64,000 nucleotides of DNA from Niallia taxi. Lineage in GTDB: Bacteria > Bacillota > Bacilli > Bacillales > Cytobacillaceae. The stretch spans positions 1 to 64,000 of the forward strand of contig NZ_RZTZ01000003.1 in NCBI RefSeq assembly GCF_004005475.1. Direction: 5' to 3'. Below the pieces are notes generated by a model. That model made no database searches. It was not told where the DNA came from and worked only from the letters and a program-made list of their open reading frames with translations. The position numbers and the translations under genes are program-made. Position 1 is the stretch's first letter; every line of letters begins with the position of its first letter. This document shows positions 32,493 to 41,472 of the stretch, piece after piece.

Positions 32493-32502
32493 ATGCATGA
32501 AA

Positions 32503-32835
32503 TTACTTCTTTAAGTATGTTTTGCATGCTTCCATACATTGCAAGCAAATTTCTGCACAATATTGGCAATGCTTATGATCATGCTTTTGGCATTCCTGGG
32601 CACATGCTTCACAAACCTTCAGGCAAAGCTCGGCTAGTTCTTTCGCATATGGAGATTGGCGGATAATTGCTTGTTCTAGGTTGGAACAAAACTCCATGCA
32701 TTCCCGGTCTAAGCGAATACAATCTATCATCATATTTGATTCATCTTCAGCAAGACATTCATTCAAGCAGTGATTAGTTGCTATCATACATTCCTGTAAT
32801 GCCCTTATTAATGTCTGATCCTGTTCTACTAACAT
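32503..32835 (-). CDS. four-helix bundle copper-binding protein (DUF326/Csp-like)
   Basis: 110 residues with 14 cysteines, mostly in CxxxC spacing along four predicted helices (ECMIATNHCLNECLAE, DCIRLDRECMEFC, CLKVCEACAQECQKH, HCQYCAEICLQCMEAC). This is the DUF326 pattern of Csp copper-storage proteins, which bind many Cu(I) ions inside the bundle. No Tat or Sec signal, so it is cytosolic. AGGAGGGATATGA lies before the ATG. It is monocistronic between terminators; no copper ATPase is adjacent. Confidence 0.9.
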   Translation of the reverse strand: MLVEQDQTLIRALQECMIATNHCLNECLAEDESNMMIDCIRLDRECMEFCSNLEQAIIRQSPYAKELAELCLKVCEACAQECQKHDHKHCQYCAEICLQCMEACKTYLKK

Positions 32836-32925
32836 TCATATCCCTCCTAAAACAATTATGAATTATAGTAGTTATTTATCCTTAATTCCCTTCCTAAAAA
32901 CATGAAAATATAAAATGCTGGAAAC

Positions 32926-32960
32926 GAAAAGGACAATCCTTTAAATGGATTGTCCTTTTC
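32926..32960 (-). terminator. terminator of pgi
   Basis: AAAAGGACAATCC pairs with GGATTGTCCTTTT around TTTAAAT; symmetrical, works on the minus strand. Confidence 0.88.
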
Positions 32961-32974
32961 ATGTGATTAATCTC

Positions 32975-34324
32975 TTATTTCAAACGGCTCTCAAGTTCTG
33001 CTTTTTTCTCTTCGAAGCCTGGTTTGCCAAGCAATGCGAACATATTAACTTTATATGCTTCAACACCTGGTTGGTCGAATGGGTTAACTCCAAGAAGGTA
33101 TCCGCTGATTGCGCATGCTTTCTCGAAGAAGTACACTAAGTAACCGAAAGTGTATTCATCCATTTCAGGAATTGTAACGATTAGATTTGGCACACCGCCA
33201 TCTGTATGTGCAAGAAGCGTACCTTCAAATGCCTTGTTATTCACAAAGTCAACAGTTTTACCTGCAAGGTAGTTCAAGCCATCAAGATCGTTTTCTGCTG
33301 CTTCAATCGTTAATTCATGACGAGGCTTGTCCACTTTAACAACTGTTTCAAAAATATCGCGGCGACCTTCTTGAACATATTGCCCTAATGAGTGCAAATC
33401 AGTTGAGAAGTTAGCGGAAGACGGATAAATACCTTTTTGGTCTTTTCCTTCACTTTCACCAAACAGCTGTTTCCACCACTCAGAGAAATATTGAAGTCCT
33501 GGCTCATAGTTGATAAGCATTTCAATTGTTTTGCCTTTATTGTAAAGAACATTACGTACTGCAGCATATTGGTATGCAGCATTTTCACTTAATTCTGAAG
33601 AGCTGAAGTCTTCGCGAGCAGCTGCTGCACCCTTCATCATTTTCTCAATATCTGCACCACTAACTGCGATTGGAAGCAAGCCCACCGCTGTAAGTACAGA
33701 ATAGCGTCCGCCAACATCATCAGGAATAACAAACGTTTCAAAGCCTTCTTCAGTAGCAAGTGTTTTTAATGCACCGCGCGCTTTGTCAGTTGTTGCATAA
33801 ATTCTTGATTTAGCTTCCTCTGCACCGTATTTCTCTTCCAATAGCTTGCGGAAAATACGGAATGCAATTGCTGGCTCTGTTGTTGTACCAGATTTAGAAA
33901 TAACGTTAATAGAGAAATCCTTATCACCTAAGAAATCAATAACATCGCTCATATATGTAGAGCTGATGTCTTTTCCGATGAAGATGATTTGTGGAGTTTT
34001 TCTTTTATCCTTAGATAAAGCATTATGGAAGCTGTGGTTCAGCATTTCGATTGCTGCACGTGCTCCAAGATAAGAGCCACCAATTCCGATTACAAGCAGA
34101 ACTTCAGAATCGTTTTGGATTTTTTGTGATGATTTTAAAATACGGGAAAATTCTTCTTTATCATAATCAACAGGAAGATCGATCCAGCCTAAGAAGTCGC
34201 TTCCTGCTCCCGTTTTTTCATGTAAGGAATGATGAGCAACTTTAACCGCATCAGATAAGTATGTAATTTCATGTTCTCCAAAAAAGCTTAATGCCTTTGA
34301 GTAATCAAAACGAACGTGTGTCAT
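32975..34324 (-). CDS. pgi: glucose-6-phosphate isomerase
   Basis: 449 residues, the short bacterial form. Family signatures include [17 protein letters not shown] (about 79-95), [16 protein letters not shown] and [18 protein letters not shown]. It interconverts glucose-6-phosphate and fructose-6-phosphate in glycolysis and gluconeogenesis. GGAGGATCATTT precedes the ATG. Monocistronic. It sits at its B. subtilis position (yugL) between yugO and yugJ. Confidence 0.97.
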   Translation of the reverse strand: MTHVRFDYSKALSFFGEHEITYLSDAVKVAHHSLHEKTGAGSDFLGWIDLPVDYDKEEFSRILKSSQKIQNDSEVLLVIGIGGSYLGARAAIEMLNHSFHNALSKDKRKTPQIIFIGKDISSTYMSDVIDFLGDKDFSINVISKSGTTTEPAIAFRIFRKLLEEKYGAEEAKSRIYATTDKARGALKTLATEEGFETFVIPDDVGGRYSVLTAVGLLPIAVSGADIEKMMKGAAAAREDFSSSELSENAAYQYAAVRNVLYNKGKTIEMLINYEPGLQYFSEWWKQLFGESEGKDQKGIYPSSANFSTDLHSLGQYVQEGRRDIFETVVKVDKPRHELTIEAAENDLDGLNYLAGKTVDFVNNKAFEGTLLAHTDGGVPNLIVTIPEMDEYTFGYLVYFFEKACAISGYLLGVNPFDQPGVEAYKVNMFALLGKPGFEEKKAELESRLK

Positions 34325-34467
34325 AAATGATCCTCCATTATATTTATTTTTGTATCCTCTTTCACTTTATACAATGTGTCCAAACTAATCAAGAATGAGA
34401 TTGTTTTGGAAGCGGATACAAACAGACTTTTTTTCCGATATTCATCTTTTAGTCACTATTACCTATT

Positions 34468-34497
34468 AGGTCCCAGCTTGATAAATTAGCTGGGACC
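34468..34497. repeat. inverted repeat between yugJ and pgi
   Basis: GGTCCCAGCT and AGCTGGGACC form a perfect 10-bp stem with a nine-base loop. It lacks a T-tract on the minus strand, so it may be a weak terminator of yugJ or an mRNA-stabilising hairpin. Confidence 0.6.
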
Positions 34498-34534
34498 CAA
34501 TAGTATATTATGATCAATAGAAGCTAAGCACGTC

Positions 34535-35698
34535 TTACAAGGATGCTTTGTAAATAGCGCGAACGTCTTCTGCCTTCAATAAATTAAAGCGTCCGAATTC
34601 TCCTCTTGCCATTGCTCTGTCAACCATTAGCTCAAGCTTGCTGTCATCGATATCATAATCTGCAAGCGTTGATGGTGCACCGATGCTGTTCCAGAATTCT
34701 CTTAGCTTTTCGATGCCTTCCAATCCAGCTTCCTCATCTGTTTTACCTTCTGGGTCCACTCCAAACACTCTTACAGCAAGCTGTTTGAATCTTGAAGGCT
34801 TCACATTCAAGTTATGCTTCATCCAGTTAGGGAAAAGAATGGCAAGTCCTCCTCCGTGCGGAATATCATAAACAGCTGACACCGCATGCTCGATATTATG
34901 TGTTGCCCAATCTCCTTGGTAACCCATGTTAAGCATGCCGTTTAATGCCATTGTGCCGGAATATAGGATTGTTGAACGATATTCAAAATTCTCCAAGTCC
35001 TCAACAAGTTTAGGACCTGTTTCCATCACTGTTTTCAGCAAGGATTCACACATATAATCTTGGAATTGTGTGTTCTCTTCTAAATGGAAATAATGCTCAA
35101 GAACATGTGACATCATATCTACAATTCCATAAATCGTTTGGTTTTTTGGCACTGTATATGTATTCTCTGGATCAAGAATAGAGAAAACAGGGAATGTTAA
35201 TGGGCTTCCCCAGCCATACTTTTCTTGTGTTTCCCAATTAGTAATAACAGAACCTGAGTTCATCTCAGAGCCTGTAGCAGCAAGTGTTAATACTGTTCCA
35301 AATGGCACTGCTTGTGTTGGTATTGCTTTTCTTGTCACAATATCCCATGGATCTCCATCATATTTAGCGCCGACAGAAATAGCTTTTGTACAATCAATAA
35401 CACTTCCGCCGCCAACAGCTAAAATAAAATCAATTCCTTCTGTCTTGCAGATATCTACGCCTCTTTGAACAGTTGTTAAACGAGGGTTTGGCTCTACTCC
35501 TGACAGTTCAAAAACTTCTTTATTATTTTCTTTTAAGATGCCAACAACTTGGTCATAAAGGCCGCTGCGTTTAATGCTTCCTCCACCATAAACGAGAAGG
35601 ATTTTATTTCCGTACGGAGCAAGTTGATCCGCGAGCTGCGATAATTGGCCCTTCCCAAAAATCAATTTTGTCGGGTTATAAAATGTGAAATTATTCAT
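34535..35698 (-). CDS. yugJ: iron-containing alcohol dehydrogenase (butanol dehydrogenase type)
   Basis: 387 residues, the length of B. subtilis YugJ. The family III (iron-dependent) ADH has the nucleotide-binding GGGS motifs ([16 protein letters not shown], about 86-101) and metal-ligand regions ([12 protein letters not shown] and the later [20 protein letters not shown]). It reduces aldehydes such as butyraldehyde with NAD(P)H. The start is ATG 35698 after AGGAGGAAAAGTGAGC; the longer frame from 35722 has its start upstream of this Shine-Dalgarno. I saw no Rex box upstream. Confidence 0.93.
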   Translation of the reverse strand: MNNFTFYNPTKLIFGKGQLSQLADQLAPYGNKILLVYGGGSIKRSGLYDQVVGILKENNKEVFELSGVEPNPRLTTVQRGVDICKTEGIDFILAVGGGSVIDCTKAISVGAKYDGDPWDIVTRKAIPTQAVPFGTVLTLAATGSEMNSGSVITNWETQEKYGWGSPLTFPVFSILDPENTYTVPKNQTIYGIVDMMSHVLEHYFHLEENTQFQDYMCESLLKTVMETGPKLVEDLENFEYRSTILYSGTMALNGMLNMGYQGDWATHNIEHAVSAVYDIPHGGGLAILFPNWMKHNLNVKPSRFKQLAVRVFGVDPEGKTDEEAGLEGIEKLREFWNSIGAPSTLADYDIDDSKLELMVDRAMARGEFGRFNLLKAEDVRAIYKASL

Positions 35699-35945
35699 GC
35701 TCACTTTTCCTCCTATAATCAATATTAATGCTCCTTTTGTTCCTAAAATGAAGAAATCAGCAGGAGGACACTACTTATTATTTACTAAATTAATTCGAAA
35801 ATCAAAAGAAATGAACTGACATTTGCCAAGTTACTTACCAAACATTATCTTACCCAAAAAAAAGAAAAAATGCAGAATAGCTAATGCATAAATGCAATTG
35901 CTTTGCAAAAGATAATAAGGAATCCAATACAAGGAGGAAATGAAC

Positions 35946-36179
35946 ATGAGTGGTATTCAAAGAACAGCATTAGTGTTGACGATTATAGGAGCAATAAATT
36001 GGGGACTAATTGGATTTTTTCAATTTGATTTAGTAGCAGCCATTTTCGGCGGGCAAGAATCTGCATTATCTAGAATCATCTATGGATTGGTTGGACTTGC
36101 AGGCTTAATCAATTTAGGACTCCTATTCAAGCCTAGTGCTGAAGTATCTCGTGAACCTGAACCAAGATCAATTAAATAA
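35946..36179 (+). CDS. yuzA: DUF378 membrane protein (YuzA-like)
   Basis: 77 residues. Two membrane helices (about 8-25, with the family signature GAINWGLIGFFQFDLVA, and 44-63) with short ends. DUF378 proteins are small membrane proteins of unknown function. The start is ATG 35946, eight bases after AAGGAGG; an ATG six bases upstream is only two bases from the Shine-Dalgarno. It is divergent from yugJ and converges on yugI, as in B. subtilis. Confidence 0.9.
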   Translation: MSGIQRTALVLTIIGAINWGLIGFFQFDLVAAIFGGQESALSRIIYGLVGLAGLINLGLLFKPSAEVSREPEPRSIK

Positions 36180-36180
36180 C

Positions 36181-36217
36181 AAAAAAAGCAGAATGCGTGA
36201 GCATCCTGCTTTTTTTT
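36181..36217. terminator. bidirectional terminator
   Basis: AAAAAGCAGAATGC pairs with GCATCCTGCTTTTT (one mismatch) around GTGA, with A- and T-tracts, between yuzA and yugI. Confidence 0.9.
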
Positions 36218-36218
36218 A

Positions 36219-36629
36219 TTATTTCTTAATTAAATCGCTACGGTTTGATTGATCAATCCACTCTTGCAATTTGTCTTTAAGTGTATTGAAGCCTTGGCTG
36301 CTGTCTGCATCAACAGTAACAGGAGCTGCTTGGCGCTTAGCGCGAGGTTTTTTTGTTTTTTCAGCATCTGCTGGAGCTGCTGGTGCTTCTTCAGTAGCAC
36401 GGATAGATAATCCGATTTTTCCTGCATTTCCATCAACAGATAGAACTTTCACTTTAACTTCGTCGCCAACTTTAAGGAATTCATTGATATCCTTAACATA
36501 GCCATGTGTTACTTCTGAAATATGAACAAGCCCTTGTTGGTTTTCGTCTAGAGAAACGAAAGCGCCGTATGGCTGAATTCCAGTTACCTTTCCTGTTAAT
36601 ACACTTCCAACTTCGATTTTATCTGACAT
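36219..36629 (-). CDS. yugI: S1-domain general stress protein 13 (YugI)
   Basis: 136 residues. One S1 RNA-binding domain (about 6-77; VGSVLTGKVTGIQPYGAFVSL through HISEVTHGYV and KVKVLSVD) is followed by a low-complexity linker rich in Ala, Pro and Lys (80-105) and a short C-terminal helix. YugI associates with the 30S ribosome in B. subtilis and is known as general stress protein 13. The promoter at 36684-36712 is sigma-A-like, not SigB-like. AGGAGTGTTCTC precedes the ATG. Confidence 0.93.
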   Translation of the reverse strand: MSDKIEVGSVLTGKVTGIQPYGAFVSLDENQQGLVHISEVTHGYVKDINEFLKVGDEVKVKVLSVDGNAGKIGLSIRATEEAPAAPADAEKTKKPRAKRQAAPVTVDADSSQGFNTLKDKLQEWIDQSNRSDLIKK

Positions 36630-36683
36630 GAGAACACTCCTAGTATTTTATATATTAATTTTTCCTTTAATATGCATTATAAA

Positions 36684-36712
36684 ATTATATCACAAAAGAT
36701 ACGTTAATACAA
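36684..36712 (-). promoter_or_regulatory. promoter of yugI
   Basis: Minus strand TTGTAT (36707-36712), 17 nt, perfect TATAAT (36684-36689). Confidence 0.75.
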
Positions 36713-36800
36713 AAAGTATTTTTATATCGCTGTGTTTAATCAAGACATTTTAAGTTTTCACAAATATTACTTAATAAATGCTAGCAGAATGTTTCCAAAC

Positions 36801-36830
36801 AAAAAAAGGACCGTTCTAATGAACGGACCA
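36801..36830 (-). terminator. terminator of alaR-alaT
   Basis: Minus strand GGTCCGTTC pairs with GAACGGACC, followed by TTTTTTT. Confidence 0.88.
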
Positions 36831-38003
36831 TTATTGTCTGTATCTATCTGTAAAATCCTTCATTCTCTTCAAAGCTTCTTGCAGTTGTTCTAATGAGGAT
36901 GCATAGGAGCAACGAATATGGCCTTCTCCACTCTCTCCGAAAACATTTCCTGGTACGACTGCTACTTTTTCTTCCATTAATAGCTTCTCTGCAAATTGCT
37001 CTGATGTTAAGCCTGTTGCTGTAATGTCAGGGAATGCATAGAACGCTCCGCCAGGAATATGGCAGCTTAAGCCCATATCGTTTAATGACTGCACAACAAG
37101 ATTTCGTCTGCGGCGATAGCTTTTTCTCATGTCCTCGACATCATTGCTGCCAGATTTTAGTGCCTCAAGTCCTGCAAACTGTGCCATTGTAGGTGCACAC
37201 ATTAAACTGTATTGATGGATTTTAAGCATAGCCTGCGTTAATTCCTCTGGTGCACACACAAAGCCAAGCCTCCAACCAGTCATGGCAAATCCTTTAGAAA
37301 AACCGGAAATGAGCAATGTTCTGTCCCACATTTCGTTTATTGCAGCCATACTTGTGTATTCCTCGTCATAGCATAGCTCTGCATAAATCTCATCTGAAAT
37401 TATCAGCAAATCATGCTTTTTAGCAACATTTGCGATTGCCTCTAATTCAGATGCAGACAAAAGAGAGCCTGTCGGATTGCTAGGCGAACAAATCATGATT
37501 GCTTTTGTTTTAGCTGTTATTACAGCTTCAAGCTGTTCAGGAAGAACCTTAAATTCATTTTCCTTTAATGTTTGGACAGGAACGGGGTTGCCTCCTGCCA
37601 AGGTAACGAGCGGTGCATAGGCAACAAAGCATGGCTCAAGCACAATAACTTCCTCATCTGGATTTAAGATTGCTCTTAAAGCAATATCAATTGCTTGACT
37701 TGCACCAACTGTAACAATAATTTCTGATTTAGGATTATACTCAACATGAAATCTTCTGTTCATATAAGAGGATATTTCCTCTCTCAGCTCCAGCATACCT
37801 GGATTTGCCGTATAGGAAGTATAGCCTTGCTCCAAGGAGAGGATGGCGGCTTCCCTTGCAGACCATGATGTTACAAAGTCTGGCTCCCCAACGCCAAGTG
37901 AGATGACTCCCTCCATGTTGGAAGCCAAATCAAAAAATCTCCTTATGCCCGAAGGCTTCATTTCCGCAACTTTGTCGGCAATATAGCTTTTTGTCTGATT
38001 CAT
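36831..38003 (-). CDS. alaT: alanine transaminase-type aminotransferase AlaT
   Basis: 390-residue fold-I PLP aminotransferase. Motifs are SLGVGEPDFVT near the N-terminus, the Asn of CSPSNPTGS, and the PLP lysine in ISGFSKGFAMTGWRLGF (about 234). In B. subtilis this pair (yugH/yugG) is AlaT/AlaR, with alaT needed for alanine synthesis. The start is ATG 38003, overlapping the alaR stop by one base (TGATG); the alternative GTG is one codon upstream. Confidence 0.93.
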   Translation of the reverse strand: MNQTKSYIADKVAEMKPSGIRRFFDLASNMEGVISLGVGEPDFVTSWSAREAAILSLEQGYTSYTANPGMLELREEISSYMNRRFHVEYNPKSEIIVTVGASQAIDIALRAILNPDEEVIVLEPCFVAYAPLVTLAGGNPVPVQTLKENEFKVLPEQLEAVITAKTKAIMICSPSNPTGSLLSASELEAIANVAKKHDLLIISDEIYAELCYDEEYTSMAAINEMWDRTLLISGFSKGFAMTGWRLGFVCAPEELTQAMLKIHQYSLMCAPTMAQFAGLEALKSGSNDVEDMRKSYRRRRNLVVQSLNDMGLSCHIPGGAFYAFPDITATGLTSEQFAEKLLMEEKVAVVPGNVFGESGEGHIRCSYASSLEQLQEALKRMKDFTDRYRQ

Positions 38004-38503
38004 CACGGTGACACCACTATCCTTTTATCATCATTATTCGGTTCAAAAATTGTCCCATCATGCTTGTATTGCTTAAGGATGAAATGAGTTGTCGTTGACA
38101 AGACTGAATCCAATGTGGACAGCTTTTCTGACACGAATCTAGCCACATCGTTCATTGATTTCCCTTCAATAATAACAGACAAATCGTATGTCCCTGACAT
38201 TAAGTATAATGATTTCACTTCTTTAAAGCGGTAAATTCTTTGTGCAACCTCGTCAAATCCAACTCCACGCTTTGGTGTCACCTTAACATCGATCATTGCG
38301 GTAACGCCTTCATGCCCCTCCACTTTTGACCAGTCCACAATGCTTGTATAGCGGACAACTACTTTCATATCTTCCAATTTTGCTACAATTTCTTTAGTCG
38401 TCTGCAAATCTTCCTCAATCATTTTAGAGATATCTTCATCTGTAATACGGGCGTTTTTTTCTAAAATTTCTGCCACTTCAATTTCTTTTTCTGTCAACTT
38501 CAT
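38003..38503 (-). CDS. alaR: Lrp/AsnC family regulator AlaR
   Basis: 166 residues. The N-terminal winged HTH (about 5-60) and the RAM domain (about 75-150: GVTAMIDVKVTPKRGVGFDEVA, then SLYLMSGTYDLSVIIEG) are of the Lrp/AsnC class. Translational coupling to alaT supports the AlaR name: B. subtilis AlaR activates alaRT in response to alanine. GGAGGGATATAA lies before the ATG. Confidence 0.93.
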   Translation of the reverse strand: MKLTEKEIEVAEILEKNARITDEDISKMIEEDLQTTKEIVAKLEDMKVVVRYTSIVDWSKVEGHEGVTAMIDVKVTPKRGVGFDEVAQRIYRFKEVKSLYLMSGTYDLSVIIEGKSMNDVARFVSEKLSTLDSVLSTTTHFILKQYKHDGTIFEPNNDDKRIVVSP

Positions 38504-38545
38504 TTATATCCCTCCAAAATTTTGAGTGAAAAAATTTTCCCCAGA

Positions 38546-38806
38546 TTAAAGGGCACAAGAACCGCTTTCCTTTGTAAGCAATAGCTTTGCTGAAATAGAA
38601 AGACAATTTTCCATCGGAATCGTTTCTTCGAAGGAAAACTCGTATATCTTCTGAATTTTTGCTGCAAGTTCCTCTACATTGTCAATTTTATGGACAGCAT
38701 AGACACAATCTGCAATTTCGGTATCATAATTTCCCTTCCCGATTTTGAAGGGATCCCATTCATCCAAAAGCATTACAAGCTCTACGTTCACTTCTTGGTT
38801 ATCCAT
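38546..38806 (-). CDS. yugE: DUF1871 family protein (YugE-like)
   Basis: 86 residues, the same length I recall for B. subtilis YugE. MDNQEVNVELVMLLDEWDP is followed by a helical domain with IADCVYAVHKIDNVEELAAKIQ and a Cys-containing tail ending GSCAL. DUF1871 has a small all-alpha fold and unknown function. The start is ATG 38806 after AAGGTGAAAGT; the longer frame to 38953 has no ribosome site. It lies next to alaR as in B. subtilis. Confidence 0.88.
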   Translation of the reverse strand: MDNQEVNVELVMLLDEWDPFKIGKGNYDTEIADCVYAVHKIDNVEELAAKIQKIYEFSFEETIPMENCLSISAKLLLTKESGSCAL

Positions 38807-38968
38807 ACTTTCACCTTTATTCCTATTTTGCTGTCCATATTTTATCACAAAATATGTGCCGTTAACACGATAACAACCAAAATGGGCTAATTTTTTGCTG
38901 TGGATTTTAAGAACCAGCACAGACCAATTAGCCCCATTATTTACTTCATACATTTTATTGCAGAATCA

Positions 38969-38997
38969 TTGACAAAATAGAAAACGAGGAATATTCT
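38969..38997 (+). promoter_or_regulatory. promoter of mntH
   Basis: Perfect TTGACA (38969-38974), 17 nt, TATTCT (38992-38997). Confidence 0.72.
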
Positions 38998-39005
38998 AAG
39001 ATAAA

Positions 39006-39022
39006 GTTGCGTTAAGGAAACA
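39006..39022 (+). promoter_or_regulatory. probable MntR operator
   Basis: GTTGCGTTAAGGAAACA matches 14 of 17 positions of the B. subtilis MntR site as I remember it (TTTGCCTTAAGGAAACT). It begins nine bases after the -10 box, so MntR with Mn(II) would block initiation. Confidence 0.65.
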
Positions 39023-39065
39023 TTTTATCGTATAGGAAAAAACCAAAAGAAATCAGGTGAACAAA

Positions 39066-40322
39066 TTGGAAAGAAGTAAACAGGCTTCTCATGTAGATTC
39101 TGTTTTAAATGGTCCTAAAGGAATTAAAAAGTTTCTGCCGTTTCTTGGTCCTGCCTTTATCGCTGCCATTGCCTATATTGATCCGGGTAATTTTGCTACA
39201 AATATCGCTGCAGGCTCCCAATACGGTTATTTATTATTATGGGTTATCTTGTTTTCTAATATTATGGCCTTAATCATTCAATCATTATCTGCAAAGTTAG
39301 GTATTGCTACAGGAAAAAACCTCGCCGAAGTAGCGAGAGAGGAATTCCCTAAACCCGTCAGCATCGGCTTATGGATTCAAGGTGAACTAGTCATTATCGC
39401 TACCGATTTAGCCGAATTCATTGGTGCTGCACTTGGTATTTATTTACTTTTCGGCATCCCAATGCTTGAATCCAGCATCATTGCTGCAATCGGCAGCTTT
39501 GCTATATTGGAGCTGCAAAGAAGAGGCTACCGCTCCCTTGAGGCTGGAATTACAGCGATGCTTTTTATCGTTGTCTTATCTTTTATTGCACAAATGTTTT
39601 TTGCTAAACCGGATTTACAGTCTGTCATGCATGGTTTATTTACACCACAGTTCAAGGGTACTGACAGTGTACTGCTTGCTGCAGGGATACTTGGGGCAAC
39701 CGTTATGCCACATGCAATCTATTTACACTCTGCCTTAACTCAAAAGCGAATTGTCGGCAGAACGGATCAAGAAAAGAAAATGATCTTCCGTTTTGAGTTC
39801 TTTGATATCCTTATTGCCATGTTGATTGCAGGTTTTATCAATGCTGCTATGCTAATCGTTGCAAGTGCATTATTCCATGCAAATGGCTTTGTTGTTAATG
39901 ATCTTGATGTTGCCTTCACGCATTTTGAGCAATTAGTTAGTCCGTTATCTGCCATATTGTTCGGTTTAGGACTTTTAATTGCAGGCTTATCCAGCTCTTC
40001 CGTTGGTACAATGTCTGGCGATGTGATTATGCAGGGCTTTATCAATTTCCGAATTCCGATTTATGTGAGAAGGCTGATTACCATTATTCCGCCGATCATC
40101 ATCATTGCTTCAGGGGTTAACCCAACTTCAGCATTAGTATTAAGCCAGGTTATCCTGTCCTTTGGTATTGGTTTTGCTTTAATCCCACTAATTATGTTTA
40201 CTAGCAGTAAACGAATTATGGGCAGTTTGCGAAATACAAGGATAATAACTGTTCTCTCTTGGATTATTGCGACAGTTATCGTGCTATTAAACTTATTCTT
40301 GCTTTACGATACTTTTTTCTAA
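39066..40322 (+). CDS. mntH: Nramp-family manganese transporter MntH
   Basis: 418 residues, 11 predicted membrane helices. The Nramp metal-site motif DPGNFATNIAAGSQYG is in TM1 (about residues 32-47), and MPHAIYLHSAL is the conserved TM6 metal-binding segment. It is a proton-coupled Mn(II)/Fe(II) importer. Start choice: TTG 39066 has AGGTGA five bases upstream; GTG 39057 is in frame but inside that site. A probable MntR operator at 39006 supports a manganese role. Confidence 0.93.
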   Translation: MERSKQASHVDSVLNGPKGIKKFLPFLGPAFIAAIAYIDPGNFATNIAAGSQYGYLLLWVILFSNIMALIIQSLSAKLGIATGKNLAEVAREEFPKPVSIGLWIQGELVIIATDLAEFIGAALGIYLLFGIPMLESSIIAAIGSFAILELQRRGYRSLEAGITAMLFIVVLSFIAQMFFAKPDLQSVMHGLFTPQFKGTDSVLLAAGILGATVMPHAIYLHSALTQKRIVGRTDQEKKMIFRFEFFDILIAMLIAGFINAAMLIVASALFHANGFVVNDLDVAFTHFEQLVSPLSAILFGLGLLIAGLSSSSVGTMSGDVIMQGFINFRIPIYVRRLITIIPPIIIIASGVNPTSALVLSQVILSFGIGFALIPLIMFTSSKRIMGSLRNTRIITVLSWIIATVIVLLNLFLLYDTFF

Positions 40323-40337
40323 GGATCACTACAAATA

Positions 40338-40378
40338 CAAAAAAGCATGTGAACCAATTCAGTTCCATGCTTTTTTTG
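40338..40378. terminator. bidirectional terminator
   Basis: AAAAAGCATG pairs with CATGCTTTTT, with an inner GAAC/GTTC pairing, between mntH and sodC. Confidence 0.85.
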
Positions 40379-40379
40379 A

Positions 40380-40892
40380 CTATTTTTTTATTTCTCCACA
40401 TGAAACTCTGTTCCCAGAATCTCCAGCCGGCTGTGTCATTCCATCATCTGGTTGTTCTGTTATAACGATAGAAGTTCCCTTTGGTGTAAATAATGAATTT
40501 TTCGCATCTCGCAGTGTAACCTGCGGTGCCATTAACTCTGCCTTTACAGAACCATCTGCCTCAACAATAATATTGGGAAGGTCCCCAGCGTGAGCTCCTT
40601 TTGGGTGAAGCAAGCCATGCTCTTTGTCCTCAGGATTTAAGTGATTGCCAGCGCTCTGAAACTCAGGAGCCTCACATTTTCCTATTTCATGAATGTGAAT
40701 ACCATGCACTCCAGGTGTTAACCCCTTTAAATTCACCGTGAGCATCACTCCTGATGTTTGCTCCTCTATATTGATTGTACCTAAGGAATCACCGACATCA
40801 TTAAACATTTCCACATCTACCTTAGATACATCTCCTGTCGCACAACCTGCAATAATAAGAAGTGCCGCTATCATAGGAATGATTTTTTTCAT
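40380..40892 (-). CDS. sodC: Cu/Zn superoxide dismutase-like lipoprotein
   Basis: 170 residues. The lipoprotein signal peptide [17 protein letters not shown] has lipobox IAGC (Cys17). The SODC domain contains [12 protein letters not shown] (metal His pair), [26 protein letters not shown] (bridging and zinc ligands) and Cys of GNRVSCGEI. All the copper and zinc ligand positions I can place look present except that the last His of the family (between the arginine helix and the Cys) is replaced in [19 protein letters not shown]: the family has HxxxDD and here Gln occupies it. The B. subtilis homologue YojM also has incomplete ligands. Surface superoxide defence or metal binding is likely. Confidence 0.85.
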   Translation of the reverse strand: MKKIIPMIAALLIIAGCATGDVSKVDVEMFNDVGDSLGTINIEEQTSGVMLTVNLKGLTPGVHGIHIHEIGKCEAPEFQSAGNHLNPEDKEHGLLHPKGAHAGDLPNIIVEADGSVKAELMAPQVTLRDAKNSLFTPKGTSIVITEQPDDGMTQPAGDSGNRVSCGEIKK

Positions 40893-41025
40893 TTACGAAC
40901 TCCTCCAATATCGATAATAGGAGTATTATTTGTAGAAATAATCAAATTATGCCGGTTCTTCTATTTCTAACATAACTAGTGGATATGGTACTATTTAAGA
41001 AAGATTGTACTAGGAGGCTTATGAA

Positions 41026-41406
41026 ATGGATCTAGCAGTTGGTAATAAGGTTACCGCCATTTATAAAACAGGAAAATACATCGGTGAAATTACAGATATT
41101 CGCAGCAATAGCTATTTGGTTCGAGTATTAGCAGTGCTTAAGCACCCTATGCAAGGTGATTTACACAACCCAAAGCAGGCAGAGGGTGTCTTTTTTCATG
41201 AAAGGAAGGCACTTTCATTCAGAGAGCAAATGAACACGCCTAAGCCAATGGTAAAACTATATGAAGAGGAAATACCTGATTACAGGACATCACTTTTACA
41301 AGCTATCGATAAAATGCGATCAGAACTTACGGAGGATCATTCAGCATTTGCGGAAAAAAGCCTGAAAAATCTTGAAATACTTGAAACGGAGTATAACCGA
41401 GTATAA
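41026..41406 (+). CDS. kapB: kinase-associated protein KapB
   Basis: 126 residues of the KapB family: GNKVTAIYKTGKYIGEITDIR, an SH3-like barrel, with HPMQGDLHNPKQAEGVFFHERKAL split by motif reading, then a C-terminal helical hairpin (about 85-126). In B. subtilis KapB is needed for full KinB function in the sporulation phosphorelay, although the lipoprotein in its old name is not supported by a lipobox, nor is one visible here. TAGGAGGCTTATGAA gives the start. The usual upstream kinB is absent; sodC lies there instead. It converges on kapD. Confidence 0.9.
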   Translation: MDLAVGNKVTAIYKTGKYIGEITDIRSNSYLVRVLAVLKHPMQGDLHNPKQAEGVFFHERKALSFREQMNTPKPMVKLYEEEIPDYRTSLLQAIDKMRSELTEDHSAFAEKSLKNLEILETEYNRV

Positions 41407-41429
41407 TCTAAAAAAACAAAAAAAATAAA

Positions 41430-41472
41430 AGGGTGGCAACTAGTAAAACTTAGCTGTCAATCCTTTTTTTAC
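41430..41472. terminator. imperfect bidirectional terminator
   Basis: AAAGGGTGGCAACTAG pairs imperfectly with CTTAGCTGTCAATCCTTT, flanked by A- and T-tracts, between kapB and kapD. Confidence 0.75.

Noticed and set aside
34468-34497. T-box or riboswitch reading of the GGTCCCAGCT hairpin
   Set aside because: No T-box core or specifier stem around it; a plain inverted repeat between two minus-strand genes.
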